From assembly GCA_003522105.1 (NCBI GenBank), contig DPGF01000076.1, positions 1-23,655 of the forward strand: 23,655 bases of DNA, given 5' to 3'. This stretch comes from Oscillibacter sp. (GTDB lineage: Bacteria > Bacillota > Clostridia > Oscillospirales > Oscillospiraceae). The position numbers and the translations under genes are program-made. Numbering within the stretch: the first letter of the stretch is position 1; each line of letters opens with the position of its first letter. Of the stretch, positions 7,069-14,924 are shown one piece after another. A model generated the notes under the pieces. It was not told where the DNA came from and ran no database searches. It saw only the letters and a list, made by a program, of their open reading frames with translations.

Positions 7069-7629
7069 TCACAGCAGGATCGGCTGAAGCTGTCTCCCCG
7101 CCATCGCCGCCTCGAGCGTCGGCATGATCTTGCGGAAATCCGCAATGAGCGATGTGGGCTTTTCCGCAGCATTATCCTGCCCGAAGGGGACAAAGTAGTA
7201 GTTTTTTCGGTTCAGGAGCGTGGCGATGTTCGCGGCGCTCGCGGAAAGGCCATCGTTCGTCGCCAGCGCGAGCACGACGGGTTTGCCGTTTCGCAGATGT
7301 CCCTTTGCCGCCATCGTTACCGGCCCGTCCGTGATGCCGTTGGCAAGTTTTGCAAGCGTATTGCCCGTGCAGGGCGCGATGACGAGCGCCTCCATCGCCC
7401 CCTGTGGGCCGAGAGGCTCCGCCTCCACGATATTCCGCACAGCACGGCGCCCCGCGACAGCCTCCACGCGCGTCACAAAGTCCTCCGCCGTGCCGAAGCG
7501 CGTCGAATACTTCGCCGCGTTTTCCGACAGAATCGGCACGATCTCGTGCTCGCGCGCGATGTCCTCGTAAATTTTCAGCAGCCCGGGGTGGTTGCAGAAC
7601 GAGCCGCAAAAAGCAAATCCAATTTTCAT
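7069..7629 (-). CDS. dpaB: Dipicolinate synthase subunit B
   Basis: DpaB (SpoVFB) is the flavoprotein-like partner of DpaA. Together they oxidise the lysine-pathway intermediate dihydrodipicolinate to dipicolinic acid in the mother cell for export to the spore core. The 186 residues match the family length. Visible motifs are the N-terminal GFAFCGSFCNH (flavoprotein fold) and APCTGNTLAKLANGITD (85-101), characteristic of this subunit. Its ATG overlaps the dpaA stop by four bases (ATGA), so translation is coupled. Presence of dpaAB implies the organism forms endospores and does not rely on the EtfA route used by some Clostridium. Identification is firm. Confidence 0.93.
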   Translation of the reverse strand: MKIGFAFCGSFCNHPGLLKIYEDIAREHEIVPILSENAAKYSTRFGTAEDFVTRVEAVAGRRAVRNIVEAEPLGPQGAMEALVIAPCTGNTLAKLANGITDGPVTMAAKGHLRNGKPVVLALATNDGLSASAANIATLLNRKNYYFVPFGQDNAAEKPTSLIADFRKIMPTLEAAMAGRQLQPILL

Positions 7630-8453
7630 GTATCCTCCTCCATGAGTCGCGTCAGCGTTTTTTGAATGGCACGCGCCGCTGTCTCCGGCGCAACGCGCCC
7701 CGGCAGTCCCGGCGCGCGCAGATAGGAAAGGCGCAGTCTTTCCACCGCGTCCATGTCAAAGCCGCTCGCACCCGCAAGCTCGATGAGCAGGCAGTCTCGC
7801 GGCAGCTCTGAGAGCAGCGCCTCGTCCAGCACCCGATGCGGCACGGTGTTGAACACCACGCGGAATACCCCCAGCGTACCGGAAAGCCGGTTTGTGTGCA
7901 GCGGCGCATAGCCGAAGGCGTCGATCCACGCAAGGTCGGAACGCTTGCGCGCACTGACGCTCACCTTCGCCCCCAGCGCGTGCAGGTCGTGCGCAAGCAC
8001 CTTTCCGATGCGGCCAAAGCCCACGACAAGGCAGGGCGTACCATGCAGCGTGACGCTTGTATGCTTCATCGCCGTTTCGATCGCGCCCTCCGCCGTTGGG
8101 ACGGCGTTGCGCACGCTCAGCTCCTCTACGGCAAAATAGTCCGTGATGTGCAGCCCCAGCGCGTCCGCGAGCGCCATCGCCTCCCCGCTCACGTTTCCGG
8201 CAAAGATCCGATGCTCCGGCCGCAGTGCGCGAAAAAGGCGTTCGGTCGTCAGCTCCGTGCCGCTTAAGTATCCGTTTTTCTCCATTGGCAGCGGCAGGAC
8301 AATGACCTGCGCCTTCAGCGCATCGCACAGCGCCTGTGGGTTCGGCGCGCTGGAAAGCTCCCACGAGCAGACCTCGTACCCATCCGCCGCCATCATCTGC
8401 GCGAGCAGGCGCATCCGCGCATCGCCGCCCAGGAATGCTATCGTCTGATCCAT
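7626..8453 (-). CDS. dpaA: Dipicolinate synthase subunit A
   Basis: DpaA (SpoVFA) is the NAD(P)-dependent oxidoreductase subunit of dipicolinate synthase, acting in the mother cell during late sporulation. In 275 residues it shows an N-terminal domain with FLGGDARM (7-14), the region PMEKNGYLSGTELT (57-70) and a C-terminal Rossmann domain with the dinucleotide loop VGFGRIG (144-150). The start ATG at 8453 has GGGGG closely upstream. It is the first gene of a two-gene operon with dpaB (four-base overlap). The upstream region contains a sigma-K-like promoter in place of a recognisable sigma-A promoter, which fits the known late mother-cell timing in Bacillus. Confidence 0.93.
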   Translation of the reverse strand: MDQTIAFLGGDARMRLLAQMMAADGYEVCSWELSSAPNPQALCDALKAQVIVLPLPMEKNGYLSGTELTTERLFRALRPEHRIFAGNVSGEAMALADALGLHITDYFAVEELSVRNAVPTAEGAIETAMKHTSVTLHGTPCLVVGFGRIGKVLAHDLHALGAKVSVSARKRSDLAWIDAFGYAPLHTNRLSGTLGVFRVVFNTVPHRVLDEALLSELPRDCLLIELAGASGFDMDAVERLRLSYLRAPGLPGRVAPETAARAIQKTLTRLMEEDT

Positions 8454-8471
8454 CTCATTCCCCCTTTTCCA

Positions 8472-8502
8472 TAAAGGGTATGCGCGATGCGGCCGGAAGT
8501 TT
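8472..8502 (-). promoter_or_regulatory. Candidate sigma-K promoter of dpaAB
   Basis: On the minus strand AAAC (8502-8499), then 16 bases, then CATACCCTTTA (8482-8472), agreeing with the sigma-K pattern AC-N16/17-CATAnnnTA. The predicted start would lie only about 14 bases before the dpaA ATG, so the leader is very short. Assignment rests on motif match plus the known sigma-K control of the homologous Bacillus operon. Confidence 0.5.
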
Positions 8503-8548
8503 CCTCTCTGCGTGTCGTCCGTGCATTTGCGCCTGCACCCGTGAGGCG

Positions 8549-8584
8549 CAAAAAAGGAGCCGTTTCCGATTTGGAAACGGCTCC
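8549..8584 (-). terminator. Intrinsic terminator of the pst-pho operon
   Basis: GGAGCCGTTTCC (8556-8567) and its complement (8573-8584) form a 12-base stem with a five-base loop. On the minus strand it is followed by a T-run (plus-strand A-run from 8549). It starts ten bases after the stop of the histidine kinase. Confidence 0.8.
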
Positions 8585-8593
8585 CCGCTCTGT

Positions 8594-10243
8594 TTAGTTT
8601 TCCTCCGGCAGCAGGATACGAATGGTCGTCCCCTTGCCCTCCTCGCTTTGAAGCTCCACCGTGCCGCGGTGATACTGCACGGCGTGCTTGACGATGGAAA
8701 GGCCGAGTCCCGTACCGCCGCTTGCCTTCGAGTGGCTCTTGTCCACGCGGTAAAAGCGCTCGAAAATGCGCTCCTGATGCTCCGGTGCAATGCCGATGCC
8801 CGTGTCGGAGACGGAGACGACCGCCTTGCCGTCCTGTTCGCCGACGGTCATCTTCACGCTGCCGCCCTCAACATTATATTTTATGGCGTTGTCGCAGAGG
8901 TTGTAGATGACCTCGTACAAAAGCCGCCGTACTCCGTCAAGGCAGACCGTCTTTCCCTCGACGGTGACAGAGACGTTTTTCTCCGCCGCCGCGGTTTTGA
9001 GATCGTCCGCCGCCTCCTGCGTCAGCTGTAACAAATCGACCGTTTCGCGCGGCATGACATCGCCCTCGTCGAGCTGCGACAGGCGAATGATATCGCCGAT
9101 GAGCGTGACAAGGCGCTGCGCCTCCTTGCGGATATGCCCGATAAAGCGGGGAACGTCCTCCTGCTTCACCATACCGTTTTCCAGCAGTTCCGCGCTGCCG
9201 ATGATGCCCTGAAGCGGGGTTTTGAGCTCGTGGGAAACATTCGCCGTAAATTCCCGGCGCGTCTGCTCCGCCGTTTCGCGCTCGGTAATGTCAAACGCCA
9301 GCAGCACCGCACCCACCGCCGCGCCGATGCGGCTGACATCGAACTGCCAGATCCTGCCGCCGCGCTCCACACGCGCTTCACTGTGGCCTTCCTCCATGGC
9401 GTCCTGAATGGCAAGACTCACATCATGGCTGCGGTCGATGGTCAAAAAGTCCTGCCCGATACAGCTTTCGTCTGCGCCAAAAAGCTTTTCCGCCGCTGGG
9501 TTGATGCTCAGCACGCGCTCCTTCTCATCAAGCAGCACAAGGCCCTCGCGCATGCTGCCGGTGATCTGCGAGAATTCCGTCTGCTGGCGCTGCAGCTCGT
9601 CCATCTGCTCGTCGATCTGCCGGTGCTGGCGGTTGATGCGCCCAAGCAGCGGAGCAAGCTCCTCGTAGGCGTCGTTTTCAAGCGGGTGCTCAAGGTCAAG
9701 TTCATTGAGCGGTCTCACAATACGGCGCGAGAGACTTTTCGCCAGAACGCCGGAGAGGATCAGCGCCACGATCAGCACCACAAGAATGGGCTGTATCATG
9801 CCGACAAGCAGTACGCCTGCCGTCGCGCGGCTGATGGAAATGCGCAGAACGCTCCCATCTGAGAGCTTTTGCGCGCTGTACATCGTTTTTTGCAGCAGCG
9901 TGGAGGAATAGCGCGAGCTTTCGCCCTCGCCGTATTCGAACGCACGCTTCACCTCTTCGCGGTCGGCGTGATTCTCAAGGCTCTCCGCATCGGTCTCCGT
10001 GTCGAAGATCACCGCGCCGTCCGGCGCGATCCATGTCAGGCGATAGTGTCCGGAGGAGAGTTTTTCGAGATAGTCCGTCCCGTTTGCCTCCACAGCGGCA
10101 GCAGCAAGCGCCAGTTCATCATGCAGCTGCTTTTTTTCGACGCTGCCGAAATATTCGTACAGGCAGCCCATGATGACGAGCAAGCTCGCCAGCAGCACCG
10201 TTCCGGCCACCGCCAGAATGGAACGGAAGATTTTTTTGGTCAT
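8594..10243 (-). CDS. phoR: PhoR-type sensor histidine kinase
   Basis: 549-residue membrane histidine kinase. Order: transmembrane helix 1 (about 10-31), extracellular sensor region (32-142), transmembrane helix 2 (143-167), a HAMP-like linker (168-220), PAS domain (about 226-325), dimerisation domain with the phosphoacceptor His338 in NVSHELKTPLQG, and the ATPase domain with the N-box NLCDNAIKYN (448-457), DTGIGI (480-485), FERF (494-497) and GGTGLGLSIVKH (509-520). All catalytic motifs are intact. It overlaps the response regulator by four bases (ATGA) and ends the phosphate operon, which supports the PhoR assignment. The domain plan fits PhoR of Firmicutes, though sequence alone cannot show that phosphate is the signal. 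Confidence 0.88.
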   Translation of the reverse strand: MTKKIFRSILAVAGTVLLASLLVIMGCLYEYFGSVEKKQLHDELALAAAAVEANGTDYLEKLSSGHYRLTWIAPDGAVIFDTETDAESLENHADREEVKRAFEYGEGESSRYSSTLLQKTMYSAQKLSDGSVLRISISRATAGVLLVGMIQPILVVLIVALILSGVLAKSLSRRIVRPLNELDLEHPLENDAYEELAPLLGRINRQHRQIDEQMDELQRQQTEFSQITGSMREGLVLLDEKERVLSINPAAEKLFGADESCIGQDFLTIDRSHDVSLAIQDAMEEGHSEARVERGGRIWQFDVSRIGAAVGAVLLAFDITERETAEQTRREFTANVSHELKTPLQGIIGSAELLENGMVKQEDVPRFIGHIRKEAQRLVTLIGDIIRLSQLDEGDVMPRETVDLLQLTQEAADDLKTAAAEKNVSVTVEGKTVCLDGVRRLLYEVIYNLCDNAIKYNVEGGSVKMTVGEQDGKAVVSVSDTGIGIAPEHQERIFERFYRVDKSHSKASGGTGLGLSIVKHAVQYHRGTVELQSEEGKGTTIRILLPEEN

Positions 10244-10914
10244 GCCTTTCCCTCCATGCGGTAGCCCACGCCGCGCACGGTCTCGATCTTTTCACCGTAA
10301 GTGCCGAGCTTCTGCCGCAGCGTACGAATGTGCATATCTACCGTGCGCGTCTCGCCGCAGTAGTCGATCCCCCACACATCGGCCATCAGCTGGTCGCGCG
10401 AAAACGCCGTGCCGGGATGCGAGAGGAACAGCCGCAGCAGTTCGAACTCCTTATAAGTCAGCGTGATGTTTTCGCCGTCCGCCGTGACGGTGCGGCTCTC
10501 CTCGTCCAGAACAAGTCCACCCAGGCGACGCTGCTGTGGCACGCTCTTGGCTCCGCAGCGCCGCAGCACCGCCTTGACGCAGGAGACCAGCTCCATCACG
10601 CCGAACGGCTTGACAAGGTAGTAGTCCGCGCCCAGATCAAGGCCGCGGATCTTATCGTACTCCGCGCCCTTGGCCGTCGCCATGACGACCGGGATATCGG
10701 AAAGCCCACTGTCCGCGCGCATGCGGCGCAGCAGCTCCATTCCGTCGATGCCGGGAAGCATCACGTCCAGCACGACCAGTTCCGGTCTTTCCGTGCGCAG
10801 CGCCTCCCAGAACGACGTGCCGTCTTCAAAGCCTCTTGCTTCAAAGCCGGTCGATTGCAGGGCATATACCTCAATATCGCGAATGCTGGCGTCATCTTCC
10901 ACGCACCAGATCAT
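10240..10914 (-). CDS. phoP: PhoP/PhoB-type response regulator
   Basis: 224-residue OmpR/PhoB-family regulator. The receiver domain (1-118) has the acidic pocket Glu6-Asp7-Asp8, phosphoacceptor Asp50 in VVLDVMLPG, Thr80 (VMAT) and Lys102 in YYLVKPFG. The winged-helix DNA-binding domain (about 127-222) ends with RTVDMHIRTLRQKLG and TVRGVGYRM. The start ATG is placed by AAGGAGGGG, which sits inside the end of phoU; the phoU stop lies three bases upstream. It is probably the activator that binds the TTTACA repeats before pstS, making the operon autoregulated. phoP/phoB naming depends on lineage convention. Confidence 0.9.
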   Translation of the reverse strand: MIWCVEDDASIRDIEVYALQSTGFEARGFEDGTSFWEALRTERPELVVLDVMLPGIDGMELLRRMRADSGLSDIPVVMATAKGAEYDKIRGLDLGADYYLVKPFGVMELVSCVKAVLRRCGAKSVPQQRRLGGLVLDEESRTVTADGENITLTYKEFELLRLFLSHPGTAFSRDQLMADVWGIDYCGETRTVDMHIRTLRQKLGTYGEKIETVRGVGYRMEGKA

Positions 10915-10917
10915 CGT

Positions 10918-11562
10918 TCACCCCTCCTTATGTTCTCCTGTCACAGAGAAAATGACCCACTCGGCGATGTTCACCGCATGGTCGCCGATGCGTTCAAAGT
11001 ACTTGGCGATCATCAAAAGGTCGAGCGCAAATTCACCGTCGGTGGGATCCTGCGCAATGCGCTCGATGAGTCCCTTCTTCACGCGGGTGAAATAATCGTC
11101 CACCACATCATCTTCGGCGATGACCTGCTCGGCAAGCGCCGTATTCTGCCGGACGTAGGCGTCCACGCTTTCCGTTACCATTTTAATGGTGGAGCGCGCC
11201 ATTTCCCGCAGCAGCGCGCTGTTTTCCGCACCGCGCCCACCGAGGAAGGTGACAATCTCGGCAATATCCTCGGCCTGATCGCCGATGCGTTCCATATCCG
11301 TGATCATTTTGAGCGCCGCCGAGATCTGGCGCAGATCCTTTGCAACAGGCTGCTGCTGCAAAAGGAGCTTTAAGCACAGCGATTCGATCTCGCGCTCCTT
11401 GCGGTCGATCTCCTCATCGAGCGGCGCAACGCGCGCAGCCAGTTCCGTGCTCCCTTCAGTGAGTGATTGCGCCGAAAGCGCGATGACCTCCTCGCACAGC
11501 GCGCCCATTTCAATCAGCTCGCGGTTGAGCAGCGCAAGCTGTTCATCAAACCGGCTTCTCAT
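10918..11562 (-). CDS. phoU: Phosphate signalling complex protein PhoU
   Basis: PhoU damps the phosphate-starvation response by linking the Pst transporter to PhoR, and shapes phosphate uptake. The 214-residue all-helical protein has the two PhoU repeats with their metal-binding signatures: ITDMERIGDQAEDIAE in the first half and AKYFERIGDHAVNIAEW near the C-terminus. The frame is open about 96 codons upstream, but that part overlaps pstB and is a shadow. The ATG at 11562 overlaps the pstB stop (TGATG) and has GGAGG upstream. Position between pstB and the two-component genes is typical. Confidence 0.95.
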   Translation of the reverse strand: MRSRFDEQLALLNRELIEMGALCEEVIALSAQSLTEGSTELAARVAPLDEEIDRKEREIESLCLKLLLQQQPVAKDLRQISAALKMITDMERIGDQAEDIAEIVTFLGGRGAENSALLREMARSTIKMVTESVDAYVRQNTALAEQVIAEDDVVDDYFTRVKKGLIERIAQDPTDGEFALDLLMIAKYFERIGDHAVNIAEWVIFSVTGEHKEG

Positions 11563-12317
11563 CAGCCAAACCTCCCCGTGATGTAGTCTTCCGTCCGCTT
11601 GTCCTGCGGCTGGGAGAAGAGCTTTTCCGTCTCGCCGTACTCCACAAGCTCGCCGAGCAGGAAAAACGCCGTGTGATCGGAAATACGCACCGCCTGCTGC
11701 ATATTGTGCGTAACGATGACGATGGTATAACGATCCTTGAGCTCCATGGCGAGTTCCTCGATCTTCGAAGTCGAAATGGGATCGAGCGCGCTCGTCGGCT
11801 CGTCCATCAGCAGCACCTCCGGCTCGACTGCAAGCGCGCGGGCGATGCACAGTCTCTGCTGCTGGCCGCCGGAAAGACCCAGCGCATTCTTTTTAAGACG
11901 GTCTTTGACCTCGTCCCAGATGGCCGCCCCGCGCAGCGACTGCTCCACGATCTCATCGAGCTTGGCTCTGCTCTTCACGCCGTGCGTGCGCGGGCCGTAG
12001 GCGATGTTGTCGTAAATACTCATGGGGAAGGGGTTGGGCTTTTGAAAGACCATTCCCACCTGACGGCGCAGCTCGCTCACATCGACGGACGGTTCAAAAA
12101 TATCCTCACCCTTATATTTGATGCTTCCCGTGATCTTCACATCGGGGATCAGGTCGTTCATGCGGTCAAGCGTTTTGAGAAACGTCGATTTGCCGCAGCC
12201 GCTCGGGCCGATGAGCGCCGTGATGCTCTTTTCGGGAATTTCGATATTGATATCCTTGAGTGCCTGATGGCTCCCGTACCACAGGCACAGATCCTGCACA
12301 GAAAGGATACTGTTCAT
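11562..12317 (-). CDS. pstB: Phosphate ABC transporter ATP-binding protein PstB
   Basis: PstB is the cytoplasmic ATPase that powers high-affinity phosphate import through PstC-PstA. The 251 residues include Walker A GPSGCGKST (38-45 region, Lys43), Q-loop FQKPNPFPMS (91-100, a PstB hallmark), signature LSGGQ (148-152), Walker B VLLMDEP (168-174) and the switch His in VTHNM. It is complete and of normal length. Unusually it is separated from pstA by a pyridoxamine-kinase gene, whose stop overlaps the pstB ATG by four bases. It overlaps phoU by one base, so the chain stays translationally coupled. Confidence 0.97.
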   Translation of the reverse strand: MNSILSVQDLCLWYGSHQALKDINIEIPEKSITALIGPSGCGKSTFLKTLDRMNDLIPDVKITGSIKYKGEDIFEPSVDVSELRRQVGMVFQKPNPFPMSIYDNIAYGPRTHGVKSRAKLDEIVEQSLRGAAIWDEVKDRLKKNALGLSGGQQQRLCIARALAVEPEVLLMDEPTSALDPISTSKIEELAMELKDRYTIVIVTHNMQQAVRISDHTAFFLLGELVEYGETEKLFSQPQDKRTEDYITGRFG

Positions 12318-13138
12318 CGTTCTCTTTCCTCTTTCAATACGTCTTCAAAGGCGAGACTGTACCAATGTGCCTCGCCGCGTTTTACTGTTTTCTGCACGCA
12401 GTCGTCGCAGAATTTTGCTGCATCTTCGAGTGCGCGCGGCATCGTTTTGCCATTCATCAGTGCGCCGCAGAGGGCAGAGGCGAACACATCGCCCGTGCTG
12501 TGCAGCGTCTGCGGAATGCAGGGTCTGAAAATTTCCGTATATTCCCCGTCCAGACGCGCACAGTAGCCGATCTCCTCGCCGCGGCGAACACCGGTGATGA
12601 TAACATTCTCCACGGGGAGCTTTTCAAGCAGTTCATTCACGTCCGTGTCCATCGAGCAGCCTGCAAGGAGCGCCGCCTCCGTGTGGTTGGGCGTGATGAG
12701 CCGGGCCGCCTTGCAGAGCGTGCGCATCGCCTGCACGTATTCCTCCGAAAAGCAGCCGTAGAGCGCGCCGTTGTCGCCCAGCACCGGGTCGACAACGATC
12801 AAGGTGTCCTCGCCGCCAAAATCGCGCAGGAAGCTTTCCGCAAATCGGATCTGCTCCGCCGAGGCGAAAAAGCCGGTGCAGATGCCGTCGAATTTGACGT
12901 CAAGTTTCTTCCAGTGTGCGGCAAAGGCCTTCATCTCGTCCGTCATGTCCCGCATGACGTAATCGCCGAAGCCGCTTGCCGTATGTGTGGATAAAATCAC
13001 CGTCGGCAGCGGAACGGTCTCCACCCCGCAGGCAGAGAGAATGGGCATGGCAACGCTCAGCGAGCACTTGCCGAAGCACGACAGATCGTTTAACAGCGCC
13101 ATGCGCTTCATACCGCTTCCGTTGACGGGTCGAATCAT
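12314..13138 (-). CDS. Pyridoxamine/pyridoxal kinase (PdxY-like), embedded in the pst operon
   Basis: 274-residue ribokinase-fold kinase of the PdxK/PdxY type, which phosphorylates pyridoxal or pyridoxamine with ATP in vitamin B6 salvage. Landmarks are the N-terminal LNDLSCFGKCSLSVA (16-30), THTASGF (51-57), DPVLGDNG (117-124), PNHTEA (150-155, nucleotide side) and the catalytic STGDVFAS (214-221) with Asp217 as expected base. The start overlaps the pstA stop (ATGA) with AGGAGG eight bases upstream; Met10 or Met13 would give a more usual N-terminus, but the RBS fits residue 1. It sits between pstA and pstB with four-base overlaps on both sides, so it is fully part of the phosphate operon. Substrate preference is not decided by sequence. 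Confidence 0.88.
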   Translation of the reverse strand: MIRPVNGSGMKRMALLNDLSCFGKCSLSVAMPILSACGVETVPLPTVILSTHTASGFGDYVMRDMTDEMKAFAAHWKKLDVKFDGICTGFFASAEQIRFAESFLRDFGGEDTLIVVDPVLGDNGALYGCFSEEYVQAMRTLCKAARLITPNHTEAALLAGCSMDTDVNELLEKLPVENVIITGVRRGEEIGYCARLDGEYTEIFRPCIPQTLHSTGDVFASALCGALMNGKTMPRALEDAAKFCDDCVQKTVKRGEAHWYSLAFEDVLKEERER

Positions 13139-13986
13139 TGTTGTTTCCTCCTGAAATAGCTGCCGACGAGTGCCGCGGCCAGATTAATGAGCATGGTCAG
13201 CAGCATCAAGATGGCTGCGATGGCGAACACCAGTCCCGTATCGCTCGACTCCTTGGCGTAAAAATAAAGTGCCACGGTGAGCGTCGCACCCGCGTTGTGC
13301 AGCCCCTCCCAGAAGCCATAAAGCATGTGCGCAGAGCCCGCCGTAAAGAGCAGCGCCGCCGATTCGCCGAGAATGCGGCCGACCGACAGAATGCAGCCGG
13401 TCACAACGCCGTCCACGCAGCTTGGCAGCACCACCGTGCGAATGGTGCGCCATTTGCCCGCTCCAAGGCCGAAGGCACCCTCGCGGTAGCTCTGCGGCAC
13501 GGTTTTGAGACTCTCCTGCGTGGTGCGCATGATGGTCGGCAGGTTCATGATCGTAAGCGTCAGCGCGCCGGCAAGAAGCGACGTGCCGTTTTTGCAGAAG
13601 ATCAGCATACCGACCAGGCCGTAGATGATCGAGGGGATACCCGAAAGCGTTTCCGACGCATATTCGATGGCGGAGACAAGCTTTTTATTCGCGGCGTATT
13701 CGTTCAAATAGATCGCCGCGCCCACGCCGAGCGGCAGCACGATCAAAAGCGTTGCAATGACGATATAAAGCGTGCTCAGAATGTCCGGCAGGATGCCGAC
13801 GCGGTTTGCAAGATAGCTTGGCGCGGTGGAGAGCATCTCCCATGTGATGTTTGGAATACCATTGCCCAATATATATCCAATCATAAACAGAACGAGCGCA
13901 CAAGTCAATACTGCCGCGGCTCCCATGAGCGCATGCATCAGGATAATATAGGCCCTGCGGCGGGCCGAAGCACGGGCTTTGAGCAT
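13135..13986 (-). CDS. pstA: Phosphate ABC transporter permease PstA
   Basis: One of the two membrane subunits of the high-affinity phosphate importer. The 283 residues contain about six hydrophobic helices, starting at 12-38, and the cytoplasmic coupling loop typical of ABC importers (REGAFGLGAGKWRTIRTVVLPS), followed by GRILGESAALLFTAG. The second conserved stretch, SGIPSIIYGLVGMLIF, matches PstA/PstC families. The ATG at 13986 follows directly after the pstC stop, with GGAGGGAG inside the pstC end as RBS. It is complete. The downstream neighbour is the pyridoxamine kinase, not pstB as usual. Confidence 0.95.
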   Translation of the reverse strand: MLKARASARRRAYIILMHALMGAAAVLTCALVLFMIGYILGNGIPNITWEMLSTAPSYLANRVGILPDILSTLYIVIATLLIVLPLGVGAAIYLNEYAANKKLVSAIEYASETLSGIPSIIYGLVGMLIFCKNGTSLLAGALTLTIMNLPTIMRTTQESLKTVPQSYREGAFGLGAGKWRTIRTVVLPSCVDGVVTGCILSVGRILGESAALLFTAGSAHMLYGFWEGLHNAGATLTVALYFYAKESSDTGLVFAIAAILMLLTMLINLAAALVGSYFRRKQQ

Positions 13987-14859
13987 TCAGTCTCCCTCCT
14001 TGTTGCGCTTTAAAAAGAAATTCAACGCCGCATTGATGAGCATGATGAAAAGATACAGCACAAGCGCGATGGAAAAGAGCGCCTGACGCTGCAAGCCGGA
14101 GGAATAAGACATCTCGCTTGCAACGGCCGTGGTGAGAAATCGGACGCTTTCAAAAAGCGAGGGCATGTTCGGCGCGTTGCCCGAGACCATCATCACCGCC
14201 ATCGCTTCGCCGATGGCGCGGCCGACGCCGAGCACGACCGCCGCGGCGATGCCGCTTTTCGCCGCCGGAACGGAGACGCGAAAATAGGTCTCGATCGGCG
14301 TTGCGCCCAGTGCGAGCGAGGCGTCCTCGTACTCCTTCGGCACCGCGTCGAGCGCGGTGACGCTCACCTTGATGATCGACGGCAGGATCATCACCGCCAG
14401 CACGAGGATCGCCGCAAGCAGGCTCGCGCCATCAGGCAGATGAAGGGTCTTGCGAATGGCGGGCACCAGCACCAGCATGCCGACCAGACCGTAAACCACC
14501 GACGGGATCCCCGCAAGCAGGCTCACCGCGCTGTTGAGCGCACGCTTCACGCCCTTGGGCGCGACCTTGGAAAGGTATACCGCCGTCAGAAAGCCAATGG
14601 GCACGCCGAGGACGATCGCACCCGCCGTGCCGTATACGCTCGTAAGAATGAAGGGCAGGATCCCGTAATGCGGCTGTGCCGCCGTGGACTCCCACACCTT
14701 CCCCGTCAGAAACGCGCCAAGGCCGATCTTCCGGATGGCAGGAATGCCGGAAATCACGAGATAGACCGTGATGAGCAGCACGCAGCCCACCGTGATGAGG
14801 CCGAGAACGAGAAACATACCGTGAATGACGGCCTCCCATATTTTCTTCTTCTGTGCCAT
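13987..14859 (-). CDS. pstC: Phosphate ABC transporter permease PstC
   Basis: Partner permease of PstA. I take the ATG at 14859 (AAGAGGAAAC upstream) giving 290 residues beginning MAQKKKIWEAVIHGM; the longer frame from 14922 runs back through the stem-loop after pstS. There are about six transmembrane helices, with IPSVVYGLVGMLVLVP in the middle and the coupling loop DASLALGATPIETYFRVSVPAA, followed by GRAIGEAMAVMMVSG. The PstC-specific long periplasmic loop near KVWESTAAQPHYGI is present. Downstream it abuts pstA with no gap. Confidence 0.95.
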   Translation of the reverse strand: MAQKKKIWEAVIHGMFLVLGLITVGCVLLITVYLVISGIPAIRKIGLGAFLTGKVWESTAAQPHYGILPFILTSVYGTAGAIVLGVPIGFLTAVYLSKVAPKGVKRALNSAVSLLAGIPSVVYGLVGMLVLVPAIRKTLHLPDGASLLAAILVLAVMILPSIIKVSVTALDAVPKEYEDASLALGATPIETYFRVSVPAAKSGIAAAVVLGVGRAIGEAMAVMMVSGNAPNMPSLFESVRFLTTAVASEMSYSSGLQRQALFSIALVLYLFIMLINAALNFFLKRNKEGD

Positions 14860-14884
14860 AAGTCGTTTCCTCTTTACCCGGTCA

Positions 14885-14908
14885 GGGAGGCGGTTTTCAC
14901 CGCCTCCC
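14885..14908 (-). other. Intercistronic stem-loop between pstS and pstC
   Basis: GGGAGGCGG (14885-14893) pairs with CCGCCTCCC (14900-14908) around a six-base loop. No T-run follows on the minus strand, so read-through to pstC is expected. A strong stem here typically protects the 3' end of pstS mRNA and makes the binding protein more abundant than the permeases; that role is inferred. Confidence 0.6.
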
Positions 14909-14924
14909 TTCAGATGGTTCACTG

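Noticed and set aside
11563..11850. Long N-terminal extension of phoU
   Set aside because: This part overlaps the pstB coding region, has no family similarity, and the ATG at 11562 has a proper RBS and the normal PhoU start.
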